DNA of 47,441 nt, taken from the NCBI GenBank assembly GCA_900078375.1, contig FLQS01000042.1, positions 1 to 47,441 on the forward strand, in the 5' to 3' direction. The position numbers were made by a program, and so were the translations under genes. Positions 30,922 through 39,996 of this stretch are shown here, piece by piece. The stretch's first letter is position 1; every line of letters starts with the position of its first letter. The notes under the pieces were generated by a model. That model was given only the letters and a program-made list of their open reading frames with translations. It did not search any database and was not told where the DNA came from. Origin of the DNA: an uncultured Mycobacterium sp. Lineage in GTDB: Bacteria > Actinomycetota > Actinomycetes > Mycobacteriales > Mycobacteriaceae.

Positions 30922-33708
30922 CTAGAGATCGATTTCGTGGCTGCGCTCGGGACGCAGAGCTTGGCTCACGTCGTGTTCGCCTTGGGACGCGGCTTCTGGG
31001 TGGGCGTGGCGCCATTGCGAGTATGCAGCGCGTCGTTCGGCGGTTTGCCGCTGCTGTCGACCTTGAAGCGCCGAAACACGTTCGGCGATCGCCGAAGAGT
31101 TGCCTGCGTCGTGGCCGATATCGTGAGCGGTGCGGGGTCGATCCGTGTCGTTGGCGATAATCGAGCGAGCGAGTTCGGCGGCGTGTCGACTCGTGCGACC
31201 AGACTCGCCATCGAGGGCCACCAGGCCCTGGCCGCCGTGATCGTCGCGGCCCAGCTGCAGAGTGAGGTAGGCCGTGTTGATCTGGCGCCCACGGCTCATC
31301 GCCACGTAGAACAATTCGCGGCCGGTGGTATCGCGCAGCACGGCGTGGGTGGTGTCAGCGGTCGCGCCTTGGGCGGAATGGACGGTAACGGCGTAGCCGT
31401 GGGTGACGTGCTCGCGTAGGTATTCGCCGGTGAAGACAGTCCGGGCGCCGTCGGTGAGGCGCCGGGCGGCGATGCGCTGGTTGTCGGGGTCGACGGCGTA
31501 GACGTGCCAGCGGTTTCCGTTACGCACCGGGTCTGCATGTTGGGCCTTTTCCGTAGCGTGCAAGACGCTGATCGTGGGATCGTTGCGGCGGCTGATGATC
31601 AGGTCGCCGACCGCGATGCGATGTCCGCGAGCGGCGGTCAGGGTAAGCGCCTCCGAGTCGATAATCTCGTGGTGGATCCGTTGGTTGAGCGCGTCGGCCA
31701 TCTCCTTCGTATCGCAGACAAGCAGACTGTCGTTCCCGGCTGCGATGTCGCGTCGATAGGCGGCCAAAGCGGCAGTGGCCATGGCGATTTCATCGCCCGC
31801 ATGCAGCCGATCGTTCTTGCGATACCACTTGATGGCGCGGCGCACGGGGGCTGGGCCGCCGTCACGTAACGCGAGGGAGGCGCTGCGCTCGTCGGGGTCG
31901 CGCATGCGCCATACTTCGGACAACTTTTGCGTCCACGGCAAATCAGTGCACAGTTGGGCGAACATGCCGCCGCGCGCTTTGACCGGGGCGAGCTGGTGCT
32001 GATCGCCGATAAGGACGGTCTTCGCGCAAGCGGTCGTGGTGGCGGTGAGCAGGCGGCGTAGGTCGTCGGTGCCGACCATGCCTGCCTCGTCGACGACGAC
32101 GAGGTCGGTGTGGCTGAGGGTCAGGCTGTGGTTGTCGATATCGCGGAGTGCTTTGGCAATGGTGTAGCCGGTGTCTCCGGCGCCTTCGCGGACCGCGACA
32201 TCGACCGCGTTGCCCGTCGGCGCCAACACGATGACCCGGCTATCTTGGCGGCGACGGGCCATCGCCGCCAATGCGCGCATGGAGGTGGTCTTGCCGGCCC
32301 CGGCCGGGGCGCTCAGCGGTTGGACCAACCATGGTGAGACGGCGATGTTTTTCACCGCGCGTTGTTGATCCGGCGACAAGCCGTCAGTGTCGCCGGGTTT
32401 GACCCACAACACCGATCGAGGGTCGCGGGCGTCGACGAGATCGAGCACGGCAGCTTCCTCAGCCAGGATCAAGTCGAGGGTGAACCGCTCGTGACCCTCA
32501 CGCTGATGTGCCTCCCGTGGCGCGGTCAGCCGCACCGCGATCCCATCGACGGCCTCCTCGACCAGCTCGCGCGGCGAGCGCGCGGTGTCGACCGGAAGTT
32601 GGGCACCGATGACCTCGACAAGGTCGGCTCGGGTGAAGGCGGCCTTCTCGATCGTGGCAGCAGCGTCGGCGATCCGGTGCCGATTAAACCGGGGGCCGCT
32701 CGCTGCGAGCCGGTCGCGGCGTGCTCGGCGATGTGCCGCGGAATCGATGGCCAGGCCACGCTCGTCAGTGCGCCATCCGGCGCGTAATTCGGTCCAGCCG
32801 AGTTGTTCTGGCTTGCTTGGGCGGGTGGCCTTTTGAGCTGTCGCGAGCTGTGCAGCCGTCGGTTCATCGCTTCGATTCACGTCGAGATTTCCGGCCGCCC
32901 ACTCGCGCAGTTGGGACGAGCGTTGCGACCAGGCAGTGATGCTGTTCGGGGCGATGCTGGCGACCTCGGCCATGCCCGTTGACAGGTCGACGGGCAGCCA
33001 TTCGTAACCCAACGATTGGTGCAGCTCGCGGCGCAACGTCGCCTGATAGATGACTCCGGCGGCCTTGGCTTCGTGGTACAGCGACGTGCCATCGATCGAC
33101 ACCAACACACCGTCGCCACGGGCTTGCCGGTTCGGCACGATGACGTGGGTATGCAGGTGCGGATCACCCGCCCGGGACGTCTCGTGCTGATAGGCAATCG
33201 CCACCAAACCCGGGAGCCGAACGAGGTCCTTCTCCCCCGTGACCGGGTTGTGCACGCGGGTATATCCGGCATGAGCCGCAAGGTATTCCATCGCCTCAGA
33301 GATCGCAGTCGCATGGGCGTCCGCGATCGCCTTATCTGCCACATCGTCGGCGCGGATCGCGCGGATCAACGACACCGATTTCGGTGCGCAAAACGTCAGA
33401 TCGAAGCCATGCACACTTCCGTCGCGGAACCCGCGGCCCGTCGCGCCGTTGGGTGATTCACCGCCCACCAACCACCGCTCCACGGTGTCGGTTTCGGCTT
33501 CTCCACCAGCTCGGTCGAGGCCCGATAATCCGACCAATTCAGCCGCGCGGCTAGCGTCACCGGCGCACAACCAAACGGGTGTGCGGGTGTCGTGTTCGGA
33601 GTAGTACTCGCCCAATCCGCCACCAGCCTTTTGAGCGTCGAGAGCGGCGCGGGCGGTGTCGTTGTAGTAGTTGATCGACCACGCCGACAGCTTGGCAATC
33701 GTCAGCAT
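30922..33708 (-). CDS. MobF relaxase / conjugative helicase (TraA/TrwC type)
   Basis: 928 aa from the ATG at 33708. The N-terminal TrwC relaxase domain has YY early (INYYND, 12-16) and the three-His metal site HLHTH (184-188). A helicase part follows with Walker A PAGAGKTT (468-475) and a Walker B-like DLVVVDEAGMVGTDDL, then the UvrD-like end HSAQGATADTTHAVL. Such proteins nick oriT, stay bound to the 5' end and unwind DNA during transfer. It is complete. No TraG/T4CP or T4SS gene is in the window, so the element may be mobilizable only, or its transfer genes lie outside. Confidence 0.92.
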   Translation of the reverse strand: MLTIAKLSAWSINYYNDTARAALDAQKAGGGLGEYYSEHDTRTPVWLCAGDASRAAELVGLSGLDRAGGEAETDTVERWLVGGESPNGATGRGFRDGSVHGFDLTFCAPKSVSLIRAIRADDVADKAIADAHATAISEAMEYLAAHAGYTRVHNPVTGEKDLVRLPGLVAIAYQHETSRAGDPHLHTHVIVPNRQARGDGVLVSIDGTSLYHEAKAAGVIYQATLRRELHQSLGYEWLPVDLSTGMAEVASIAPNSITAWSQRSSQLREWAAGNLDVNRSDEPTAAQLATAQKATRPSKPEQLGWTELRAGWRTDERGLAIDSAAHRRARRDRLAASGPRFNRHRIADAAATIEKAAFTRADLVEVIGAQLPVDTARSPRELVEEAVDGIAVRLTAPREAHQREGHERFTLDLILAEEAAVLDLVDARDPRSVLWVKPGDTDGLSPDQQRAVKNIAVSPWLVQPLSAPAGAGKTTSMRALAAMARRRQDSRVIVLAPTGNAVDVAVREGAGDTGYTIAKALRDIDNHSLTLSHTDLVVVDEAGMVGTDDLRRLLTATTTACAKTVLIGDQHQLAPVKARGGMFAQLCTDLPWTQKLSEVWRMRDPDERSASLALRDGGPAPVRRAIKWYRKNDRLHAGDEIAMATAALAAYRRDIAAGNDSLLVCDTKEMADALNQRIHHEIIDSEALTLTAARGHRIAVGDLIISRRNDPTISVLHATEKAQHADPVRNGNRWHVYAVDPDNQRIAARRLTDGARTVFTGEYLREHVTHGYAVTVHSAQGATADTTHAVLRDTTGRELFYVAMSRGRQINTAYLTLQLGRDDHGGQGLVALDGESGRTSRHAAELARSIIANDTDRPRTAHDIGHDAGNSSAIAERVSALQGRQQRQTAERRAAYSQWRHAHPEAASQGEHDVSQALRPERSHEIDL

Positions 33709-34195
33709 GCCGATCACCGCCTGGGCCCGAGATCGCCCGGGGCTCAATGCCGCCGGGCGGCGAACGCAACGTTCGCTACCGCCAATCTCGCACACCCTTG
33801 TGCAAATGTGCCATGGTCATTGGAGAGCAGTTTTGATGAATTGCTCTGGAGGACAGCGGATGTCACTGTCGGGGACCAATGAGACGTGAGAAGTAATTCT
33901 AGACTGGTGTAGCGCTGGACGGATGGCTGTGGTACCTCGTGCCGTTGCAGAGACGAGTCGGAGTGGCGCGGCTGCCGCGCTTTGACAGCCGCCTTTCGGA
34001 CCGCATATCCCCGCTCGGCTGGTCTCCTTGCGGGTGCGCTGTCGCTATCGTCTCGGCGCCCCCGATGAGGGAACCGTTACCTGTTGTCGACCGGACGTCA
34101 TCGGTATCGCGGGGCTGCTCTGTCGGAGTTCGTGACACGGATTGACCGCCGCTGAGGGAATACTGGGCGGGATCGCCATGCGTCAAGGGGTGCTT
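33709..34195. other. Intergenic region upstream of the relaxase
   Basis: No gene seen. It contains nested inverted repeats (33817-33882) about 110 bp from the relaxase start, and an AT-richer stretch near 33880-33905, so it is the best place for oriT. Confidence 0.5.
33817..33882. other. Nested inverted repeats, candidate oriT
   Basis: Outer arms TCATTGG (33817-33823) and CCAATGA (33876-33882) enclose AGAGCA (33824-33829) and TGCTCT (33842-33847), 12-nt loop. Directly upstream of a MobF relaxase gene, as expected for an origin of transfer. Confidence 0.4.
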
Positions 34196-34498
34196 GTGGG
34201 TCTGCGGGTCGACCCGGATCAGGCGCAGGGAGCCGGGATGCGTATGGCGCAGTCGGTCACTGCCCCCATCACTCTCGTCGGGGTGGTGACACCGGCGGCC
34301 GCTGATGACGTTGCGACCACGGTGGCCCCCATGATGTCGGTCCGGCTGCAAATGATCAGTGAGCACCCCTGGACGCGCAGCACACACATCACCGCCACGG
34401 CAGCGTCGGTGTTGCGCGCCAACACAGCGACATACCAGGAGCAAGAGACCCTGAACGCCGCCGCACTGCGACCGGGGGGTGCGGTGGTCGGTCCGTAG
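34196..34498 (+). CDS. PE-like single-domain protein
   Basis: About 100 aa from a GTG with AAGGGG 5 nt upstream. It follows the PE pattern: LRVDPDQAQGAGMRMAQ in place of the first helix, the VTPAAADDVATTVAPMMSVR turn, and a helix ending TATYQEQETLNAAAL. PE proteins are ESX substrates unique to mycobacteria, and PE-only forms of about 100 aa are common on mycobacterial plasmids. No PPE partner or ESX gene is seen here, so it may be orphaned. The longer frame from 34142 lacks a signal. Confidence 0.5.
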   Translation: MGLRVDPDQAQGAGMRMAQSVTAPITLVGVVTPAAADDVATTVAPMMSVRLQMISEHPWTRSTHITATAASVLRANTATYQEQETLNAAALRPGGAVVGP

Positions 34499-34617
34499 CC
34501 CGCCCCGATTCCGCAGATCCCCGCAACTCTGCCAACGTGCGCGCCGCCGCTGGCCGTCCCGCCCGCGGGGATCGCCCCAACTCACTGCAGAGGCAGCGCC
34601 ACGGCGCGCCGAAAGAC

Positions 34618-34740
34618 GCTGTGGCCAAGGTCAACTGCGATCTGAACGCTGATACCGAAGGGTCGGCCTCGGCGACCTACACATTGGTCGCTGACAACGC
34701 AGCGCTCGACAAAGCGCTAAGCGACACCATCGCCGGGCCA
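34618..34740 (+). pseudogene. Fragment of an exported-domain protein
   Basis: A coding-like stretch VAKVNCDLNADTEGSASATYTLVADNAALDKALSDTI resembles, in pieces, the extracytoplasmic domain of mycobacterial sensor/lipoprotein families (C..N....SA.YTL). It has no start or continuation, so it is a remnant. Confidence 0.35.
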
Positions 34741-34822
34741 GCACCAAAGCGGGTCAACGCTGCGCGGGGTTGTTGTGGCGTCCACGGGATCTGGTTCAGC
34801 CGTGAGCCCGCCCGCTTGTGGC

Positions 34823-36001
34823 TCAGGCGATCGCTAACAGTCCGGGGCGGTAGAAGTTAGGGAATGGCCACCCCGAGATGTCGAGTTCGTCGCCGGTGAG
34901 CAAGATTGTCCACGCCAATAGCAGGCAGGCGGCGATTGGGGCGGCGGGGATGCCCGACCATGACAGATGCCACAGCGGACGCAGCACGGTGCTGGCGGCG
35001 ATAGGTACCGGTCGGGCTACCCAGCGCTTATTGTGTTTGAGGATTTTGCGAAGCGCGGCCTTATTGTCAGGCTCAGGTGCTCCTTTTCGGTTCAGCCGTT
35101 TCTGGCGGATGTAGGTGACGCTGGTCTGCTCGTGGAGGACTTTGGCGACGATGGGGCGCACGACGGGGCTCAGAATGTGCTCGCCGCCTTCGTCTTGCGC
35201 TTCATCGACGAGCTGCTCTTTGACGAAGTCGAAGGCGCCGGGCTGCACCGCGTCCATCACGTCTCGCACGCGGCGCAGAACCATCATGGCCAGCCGAGCA
35301 ACGGTTTTGACGATCTTTTGTACCGCCGTGGAGATCGCGTCTGGTGCAGCGCCGAGGGCCTCTTTGAGCAGCGGTGTGACGTTGTCGAAAATGACGTGGG
35401 GGGACGGAATGGGAACGGTGCCCACAAGTACCTTGCAGGTGCACTCGCTGGCGCGATCGACGAGTTCGGCGAGGACCTCACTTGCACGCGACTCCAGCGG
35501 CGGCGCGTCGGGAGCGTCGTCGTCGGCCTTGTCTGCCTGCTGTGCCGACATGGCAAGTGCCCGGCCAATATGCCCGTCCTCGGTAATCGCCGCGATCGCC
35601 GAGGGCTGTGCAGCCGCCGGTGGTGAACCGGCCGCGCTGACGGGAGCGTCGTCGTTGTCGAGGAAGTCGATCGGGCCGAGCTTGGCCAGGTCGGCAGTTA
35701 CCGCCAGATGGATGAGCGAGATTCCCCATAGTCGTTCAACGGCATCGGCGGCGGTGCTGACGTCGGCGTTCGGTTCGGGTTGGTCGGTGCGGGCCAGTTC
35801 CAGTAGCTCCGACTCGACCTGCTGCGACTGTGACAGCCACCTGTAGGTGGCTTCTTCGAGAAGGGAAAGGGCCTCAATCTTGGTCATCGGGTCGGCGTCT
35901 GCTTGCTGCGCGTTCAGTACACGTTGCACCGCTTGCTGCACTCCGTCACGCGCGTCGGTGAGGCCGACGATTCGTTCCAGCACATCCTGTGGGATCGGCA
36001 C
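34823..36001 (-). CDS. Hypothetical membrane-anchored protein, 392 aa
   Basis: GTG start at 36001 without a clear SD. The N-terminal half is soluble and helical with a low-complexity linker (PVSAAGSPPAAAQPSAIAAI); the C-terminus has one likely TM (GIPAAPIAACLLLAWTILL) then a short tail. A Cys pair CTCK occurs mid-protein. Family not recognised. It faces the integrase block and has island-like base composition. The long frames on the opposite strand are shadows. Confidence 0.6.
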   Translation of the reverse strand: MPIPQDVLERIVGLTDARDGVQQAVQRVLNAQQADADPMTKIEALSLLEEATYRWLSQSQQVESELLELARTDQPEPNADVSTAADAVERLWGISLIHLAVTADLAKLGPIDFLDNDDAPVSAAGSPPAAAQPSAIAAITEDGHIGRALAMSAQQADKADDDAPDAPPLESRASEVLAELVDRASECTCKVLVGTVPIPSPHVIFDNVTPLLKEALGAAPDAISTAVQKIVKTVARLAMMVLRRVRDVMDAVQPGAFDFVKEQLVDEAQDEGGEHILSPVVRPIVAKVLHEQTSVTYIRQKRLNRKGAPEPDNKAALRKILKHNKRWVARPVPIAASTVLRPLWHLSWSGIPAAPIAACLLLAWTILLTGDELDISGWPFPNFYRPGLLAIA

Positions 36002-36453
36002 GGATGCTTAGTACCACGGCCGCTGGCTGTCTGCGCGCCGTTCGCTCCTGTCAATTTGCTGTCAAGCCGTGGGTCAGCGCAATGCGACCCTGGCCTTGAC
36101 CGCGTCGACCACATACTTGCGGCCGGGGTGGCGGTCGAATCTGTTTAGCGATCGACCCGGGGATCACCCGCAGACGCATACCTCGCAGTTCCACTGCGTC
36201 TCAGCCGAATTGCGGCGCAACATTGATCTCATTTGACCGTCGCATACCGGCGCTGACCGCAGTTAGCTATCTGTTATGCCGGCGACTGGACGTCCATCTC
36301 ACGCCACGCAGGTCGCGGTCGCTTGCGCGGTGCCGAGCCGCGCGACCGGGTCGGCCGAGATCGATCCCCACTTCACATCCTGTCCCCAGCGCACGACGTT
36401 CCTGGTCAATCGATCGACACGAGGAGAGGCGGTGAATTACATTGGAAGATAAC
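36002..36453. other. Intergenic region upstream of xis-int
   Basis: No gene seen. A CTGTCAA repeat occurs at 36048 and 36059 (11 bp apart), which could be a recombination-protein site. Otherwise nothing stands out. Confidence 0.4.
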
Positions 36454-36621
36454 GTGTTCAACGATCTACCCCTCCTCCTCGCGGTACCGCACGCGGCGAA
36501 GCTTCTGGGAATCAGTCGTGCTGCGGCCTATCGGCTCGTCGCCTCTGGCGAGCTGCCGGTTCGTCGGCTCGGCGGACGGATCTACGTGGTAACCGCGGGC
36601 CTGCGTGACGTGGTGGCCTGA
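36454..36621 (+). CDS. Excisionase-like HTH protein (Xis)
   Basis: 55 aa from a GTG with GGAAGA 4 nt upstream; an in-frame TTG at 36442 is an alternative. The MerR-like HTH_17 core AAKLLGISRAAAYRLVASGEL and RRLGGRIYVV is typical of recombination directionality factors. It ends in TGATG, overlapping the integrase start, so the two are co-translated. It would bias the integrase toward excision. Confidence 0.85.
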   Translation: MFNDLPLLLAVPHAAKLLGISRAAAYRLVASGELPVRRLGGRIYVVTAGLRDVVA

Positions 36622-37979
36622 TGAAGGGTTCGGTGTATCAGCGGGGCGCGAAGTGGTACTACAAGTTCCGTATGCCCGAGCGTGATCCCTCGACGGGCAC
36701 CTTCCCCTGGGTCACCAAGGGCGGTTACGACACCGAGCGCGACGCGTGGCAGGCCTGCCGAGAGGCGATGCGTGACGCCGACAGCGGCCGGATCGTGCGA
36801 CCGTCCCAACAGACGGTCGGCGAGTTCGTCACCGACTGGCTGACGGCGGTCAAGCCGGCACTTGACGCCTCGACATGGCGCAGCTGGAGCGACTATGCCC
36901 GGTGGTACGTAATCCCCCACATCGGCGGCGAACGGCTCCAGGCGCTCAATGAGCCAGTGCTACTGAGGTTTTACGCAATGCTGCTGGCCAAGGGCCGGGT
37001 GAAGCCGAACAACGATGCGGTGATGTACACGCACTGGGCGAAACTGATCGCCAGCGGCAAGCCGCCCCCCACGCCGCGCGAGCTGTCGACGGCGTGCGGC
37101 ACGTCGATCCACGCCGCGCGTGACGCGGTCCGGCGCTACAAGGCTGGCCTGACGCCCAGGACTCTCACGCAGGGGCTGGCTCCCAAGACAGTGCGCAACA
37201 TTCATTCGTTCCTGCACCGGGCACTGGCCGATGCCGTCGCCTGGAAGTACATCTCCGAAAACCCGGCAAGCAACGTCAAGCCCCCGCGCAATCCCCGCAC
37301 CCGCCGGCACGTGTGGAAACCCGAGGAGATCCGGACCTTCCTGGCCTCGGCCCGCGAGGACCGCTTTGCCGCACTGTTCCTCCTGGAGTTGACCACCGGG
37401 ATCCGGCGTGGCCAGATCTGCGGACTCAAATGGTCGGCGGTCGATCTGGACGCGGGGAAGGTCACCGTGCACGACAACCGGGTGGTCGTCGGCGGCCAGG
37501 TCCTCGACAAGGCGGGCGGCAAGACCCGCAACGCCGACCAGACCATCTCCATCGACAAGACGACGGTCGGCGCGCTGCGTCGTTGGCGCGCCCAGCAGGA
37601 CAGCGAGCGTGAGTTCTTCGGCGACGCCTACCACCCGGGCGACTTCGTGTTCACCTACCCCGACGGCCGTCCTCCACACCCAGACTCGATCCGACAGCGC
37701 TTCGAACGGTTGACGGCCAAAGCTGGGTTGTCCCGCATCACCTTTCACGATCTGCGCCACACCTACGCCACTGGCGCGTTGCGGGCCGGGGTGAGCCCGA
37801 AGATCGTCAGCGAGCGCATCGGCCACGCGAACATCGGCTTCTTCCTGGAGACCTATGCCCACGTGCTCGACAACGACGACAGCGAAGCGGCTGAGCAAGC
37901 GGCCTCGTTCCTGCTCGGTGATAGCTGGATTGACGGTGACGATGCGCCGGCGAATCTGCCGCCGCACGATATAACGTAG
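36621..37979 (+). CDS. Tyrosine-type site-specific integrase
   Basis: 452 aa. Catalytic set: Arg262/263 (TGIRRGQ), Lys301 region, HDLRH (376-380), His402 (GHANI) and nucleophile Tyr412 (ETYAHV). N-terminal arm-binding (KWYYKFRMP) and SAM-like core-binding domains precede. Residues 128-189 form an extra winged-helix-like insertion (TPRELSTACGTSIHAARDAV) in the core-binding domain, which is unusual. It drives integration and excision of an island; its att core is not identified with certainty. Confidence 0.92.
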   Translation: MKGSVYQRGAKWYYKFRMPERDPSTGTFPWVTKGGYDTERDAWQACREAMRDADSGRIVRPSQQTVGEFVTDWLTAVKPALDASTWRSWSDYARWYVIPHIGGERLQALNEPVLLRFYAMLLAKGRVKPNNDAVMYTHWAKLIASGKPPPTPRELSTACGTSIHAARDAVRRYKAGLTPRTLTQGLAPKTVRNIHSFLHRALADAVAWKYISENPASNVKPPRNPRTRRHVWKPEEIRTFLASAREDRFAALFLLELTTGIRRGQICGLKWSAVDLDAGKVTVHDNRVVVGGQVLDKAGGKTRNADQTISIDKTTVGALRRWRAQQDSEREFFGDAYHPGDFVFTYPDGRPPHPDSIRQRFERLTAKAGLSRITFHDLRHTYATGALRAGVSPKIVSERIGHANIGFFLETYAHVLDNDDSEAAEQAASFLLGDSWIDGDDAPANLPPHDIT

Positions 37980-37987
37980 GGGTTATA
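37970..37987. promoter_or_regulatory. Inverted repeat, candidate TA operator
   Basis: TATAAC (37970-37975), GTAGGG spacer, GTTATA (37982-37987). It lies on the integrase stop and directly before the toxin GTG at 37991, where an Xre antitoxin would bind. Confidence 0.5.
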
Positions 37988-37990
37988 CTG

Positions 37991-38347
37991 GTGTCGAAGC
38001 ATTGGGACGTGATCCTGCTCGACGAGGTCGAACGGTGGTTCTTCACGCTCAACAGGGACGCGATGGCGGCGGTCACCGGCGCCATCGACCTGCTGGAGCT
38101 GGAAGGGCCGACACTGGGCCGGCCGATCGTCGACAAGGTGAACGGCTCGAAGTTTCACAGCATGAAGGAGCTGCGTCCCGCTGGCACCAGCATCCGCGTC
38201 CTGTTCATCTTCGACCCGGCCCGGCAGGCGATCCTGCTCCTGGGCGGCGATAAGGCAGGCGACTGGAAGCGCTGGTACGACAGGAACATTCCGATCGCGG
38301 ACGCACGCTTCGAGAGCTGGCTGGCGACCGAGCACGGAGGGCAATGA
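37991..38347 (+). CDS. RelE/HigB-type toxin (phage-derived Gp49-like)
   Basis: 118 aa from a GTG. WDVILLDEVERWFFTL, then FHSMKELRPAGTSIRVLFIFDP and AILLLGGDKAGDWKRWYDRN match the RelE/ParE superfamily, phage-derived Gp49-like/HigB branch, an mRNA-interferase type toxin. Toxin first, antitoxin second, ATGA overlap, is the HigBA order. It follows the integrase by 11 nt, so it may stabilise the island. Confidence 0.85.
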   Translation: MSKHWDVILLDEVERWFFTLNRDAMAAVTGAIDLLELEGPTLGRPIVDKVNGSKFHSMKELRPAGTSIRVLFIFDPARQAILLLGGDKAGDWKRWYDRNIPIADARFESWLATEHGGQ

Positions 38348-38673
38348 CCATGGCGCGCAACTGGCGGGACATCCGCGCGGACGCGATCGCGCAGGGCGCA
38401 TTGGACACCGAGCGCGCCGCCGCCGCGCGCGAGGACATGCGCGAGGCCGTCCAGGCGCACCGTCTGGCCGAGATTCGCAAGGCGCTGGGGCACTCCCGCC
38501 AAGCCGATGTTGCGGCGCTCATGGGGGTCTCTCAGGCCCGCGTTTCCAAGCTGGAGAGCGGCGACCTGTCCCACACCGAGCTAGGCACCCTTCAGGCATA
38601 CGTCGCTGCCCTCGGCGGACAGCTACGCATCGTCGCCGAGTTCGGTGATGACATCGTCGAACTATCCGCTTGA
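38344..38673 (+). CDS. Xre-family antitoxin (HigA-like)
   Basis: 109 aa; ATG overlaps the toxin stop. Helical N-terminal extension, then the HTH_3 core SRQADVAALMGVSQARVSKLESG and a short tail. It should neutralise the RelE-type toxin and bind the repeat at 37970. The pair is the last island gene I can assign with confidence. Confidence 0.87.
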   Translation: MTMARNWRDIRADAIAQGALDTERAAAAREDMREAVQAHRLAEIRKALGHSRQADVAALMGVSQARVSKLESGDLSHTELGTLQAYVAALGGQLRIVAEFGDDIVELSA

Positions 38674-39259
38674 CGCGAGGGTGCCACTGCGTCAAAAGCG
38701 ACCTATGTACGCCCGGGAAGTTGTGGCCGGTGACCGATTCTGTCGAGTATTGACAGTGCCCTGGGACCATTGAATGGTCGACGCAAAGTCGCCAGCGTGC
38801 TGGTAACAGTGCGTGCTTGACAGGTGCGGGTTCCCGTGGAGGAGACTGCGTCGTTGTGGGCCTCCGCCGTCCCGCGTGGGGAGAAGTTGCTTGAGGTTGG
38901 AACTCCGGCGGGCTACGCCTTGCAGGAAGTCGGCGGGGAACTGCCGGCCGGGAGCCGTCGCCGATCAACGACCTTTTGGGTGTCGTACTTTCGATAGTCG
39001 CTTCGGGGCATCGCTCCGGGTCTTCATATCACCGCCGTGAATGTCCGTACTAGTCAGGTATCATGACTACCGGAAGTCGTGGAGTGGGGCTGATGCCCAT
39101 GGGCACAAAGTCGCCGAAGCGCATGGATGACACGCGCTGAACCCGGCAAGCGCAGCAATGGGCGCGGCGTCGGCGGGCGTCGGCATCGATCTGACTCGGT
39201 AGTGCTGACGTAAGGTGCAATTCCCGTGCGAGCGGGTGGACGATGGAGCCGAGAACGGT
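38674..39259. other. Gene-poor region; one doubtful 57-aa frame
   Basis: No recognisable gene. A GTG-initiated 57-codon frame at 38824-38997 (ETASLWASAVPRGEKLLEVG...) looks coding in composition but is unidentified. No tRNA or att copy is visible. Confidence 0.4.
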
Positions 39260-39709
39260 ATGGATAACGAGCACCCGGTTGATTTGGGGGTTGCGTTGTT
39301 CATCCCGTATCGCCACATGGAGGACCGAATCTTCCGGGCTCTAGAGGATGCCGGCTTCAACGACTGGACCCTGGCGCAGGCTCGGGTGTTTCAACGCATC
39401 GCCCCGGACGGTTCGCGTCTAACCGACCTAGCTAAACAGGCGCAATTGAGTAAGCAGAGCGCCGGGGTTCTGGTCGACCAACTGGAACGCTTTGGCTACG
39501 TCCGCCGGGTCTCCGACCCAGCCGACGGGCGGGCCAGGTTGATCGTGTTCGAGGACCGTGGCCAGCGAGCGGCCGAGGTGGCGAAGGCGACAGCCTCCAA
39601 GATTCTGGCGGAGTGGAAGACCTATCTCGGTACCCGCAACTTCACACTGTTGCAACAGATCCTGGATCAACTCCGCGAGATCACCGATCCCTACGCCCAC
39701 CAACCCTAG
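39260..39709 (+). CDS. MarR family transcriptional regulator
   Basis: 149 aa from the ATG at 39260. Winged HTH: DLAKQAQLSKQSAGVLVDQL recognition helix, then YVRRVSDPADGRARLIVFED as the wing, then a C-terminal dimer helix. MarR dimers bind long palindromes; a perfect one lies 86 bp downstream (39795), in front of the hemerythrin gene. The effector is unknown. Confidence 0.9.
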   Translation: MDNEHPVDLGVALFIPYRHMEDRIFRALEDAGFNDWTLAQARVFQRIAPDGSRLTDLAKQAQLSKQSAGVLVDQLERFGYVRRVSDPADGRARLIVFEDRGQRAAEVAKATASKILAEWKTYLGTRNFTLLQQILDQLREITDPYAHQP

Positions 39710-39794
39710 CGGCGTCGGGCGTCATTCCTCAAATACCGCTGGCCAGATTCGCTAACCGCACCGCGGTCATCGGTGGAGTTCACTGCCAGCCTTG

Positions 39795-39819
39795 ATATAG
39801 TCAATAACATTGACTATAT
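39795..39819. promoter_or_regulatory. Perfect 11-bp inverted repeat, MarR operator
   Basis: ATATAGTCAAT (39795-39805), AAC, ATTGACTATAT (39809-39819). It contains a TTGACT -35-like box and lies between the MarR gene and the hemerythrin gene. Confidence 0.7.
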
Positions 39820-39996
39820 GGTCAGCGGAGCCGACACAAGCTCGCTGAGGGCGAGTGGAGGCGACATCCACGGTTCCGCGACGAACCTCACCCGTTGCCG
39901 CCGCACGTCCCTCCTCCACGTGGAGGTCGTGAGGCGTCCGGCGCGGCGCGGACCACTGCGCACGAATTTGCAACACCCAAGAGAAGGAGATCGCCC

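Larger units (their letters stand above)
25066..38673. mobile_element. Integrated conjugative/mobilizable island (right limit uncertain)
   Basis: Bounded on the left by displaced 3' ends of tRNA-Met (25066) and tRNA-Arg (26480), followed by MobF relaxase, excisionase, tyrosine integrase and toxin-antitoxin genes. Two stacked tRNA fragments suggest two insertion events or a composite. The span is set to the end of the RelE/Xre pair, but no matching att repeat was found in the window, so accessory DNA may continue to about 46.4 kb or beyond. Confidence 0.6.

Noticed and set aside
36960..37967. 335-aa minus-strand frame over the integrase
   Set aside because: Shadow of the integrase; no family marks.
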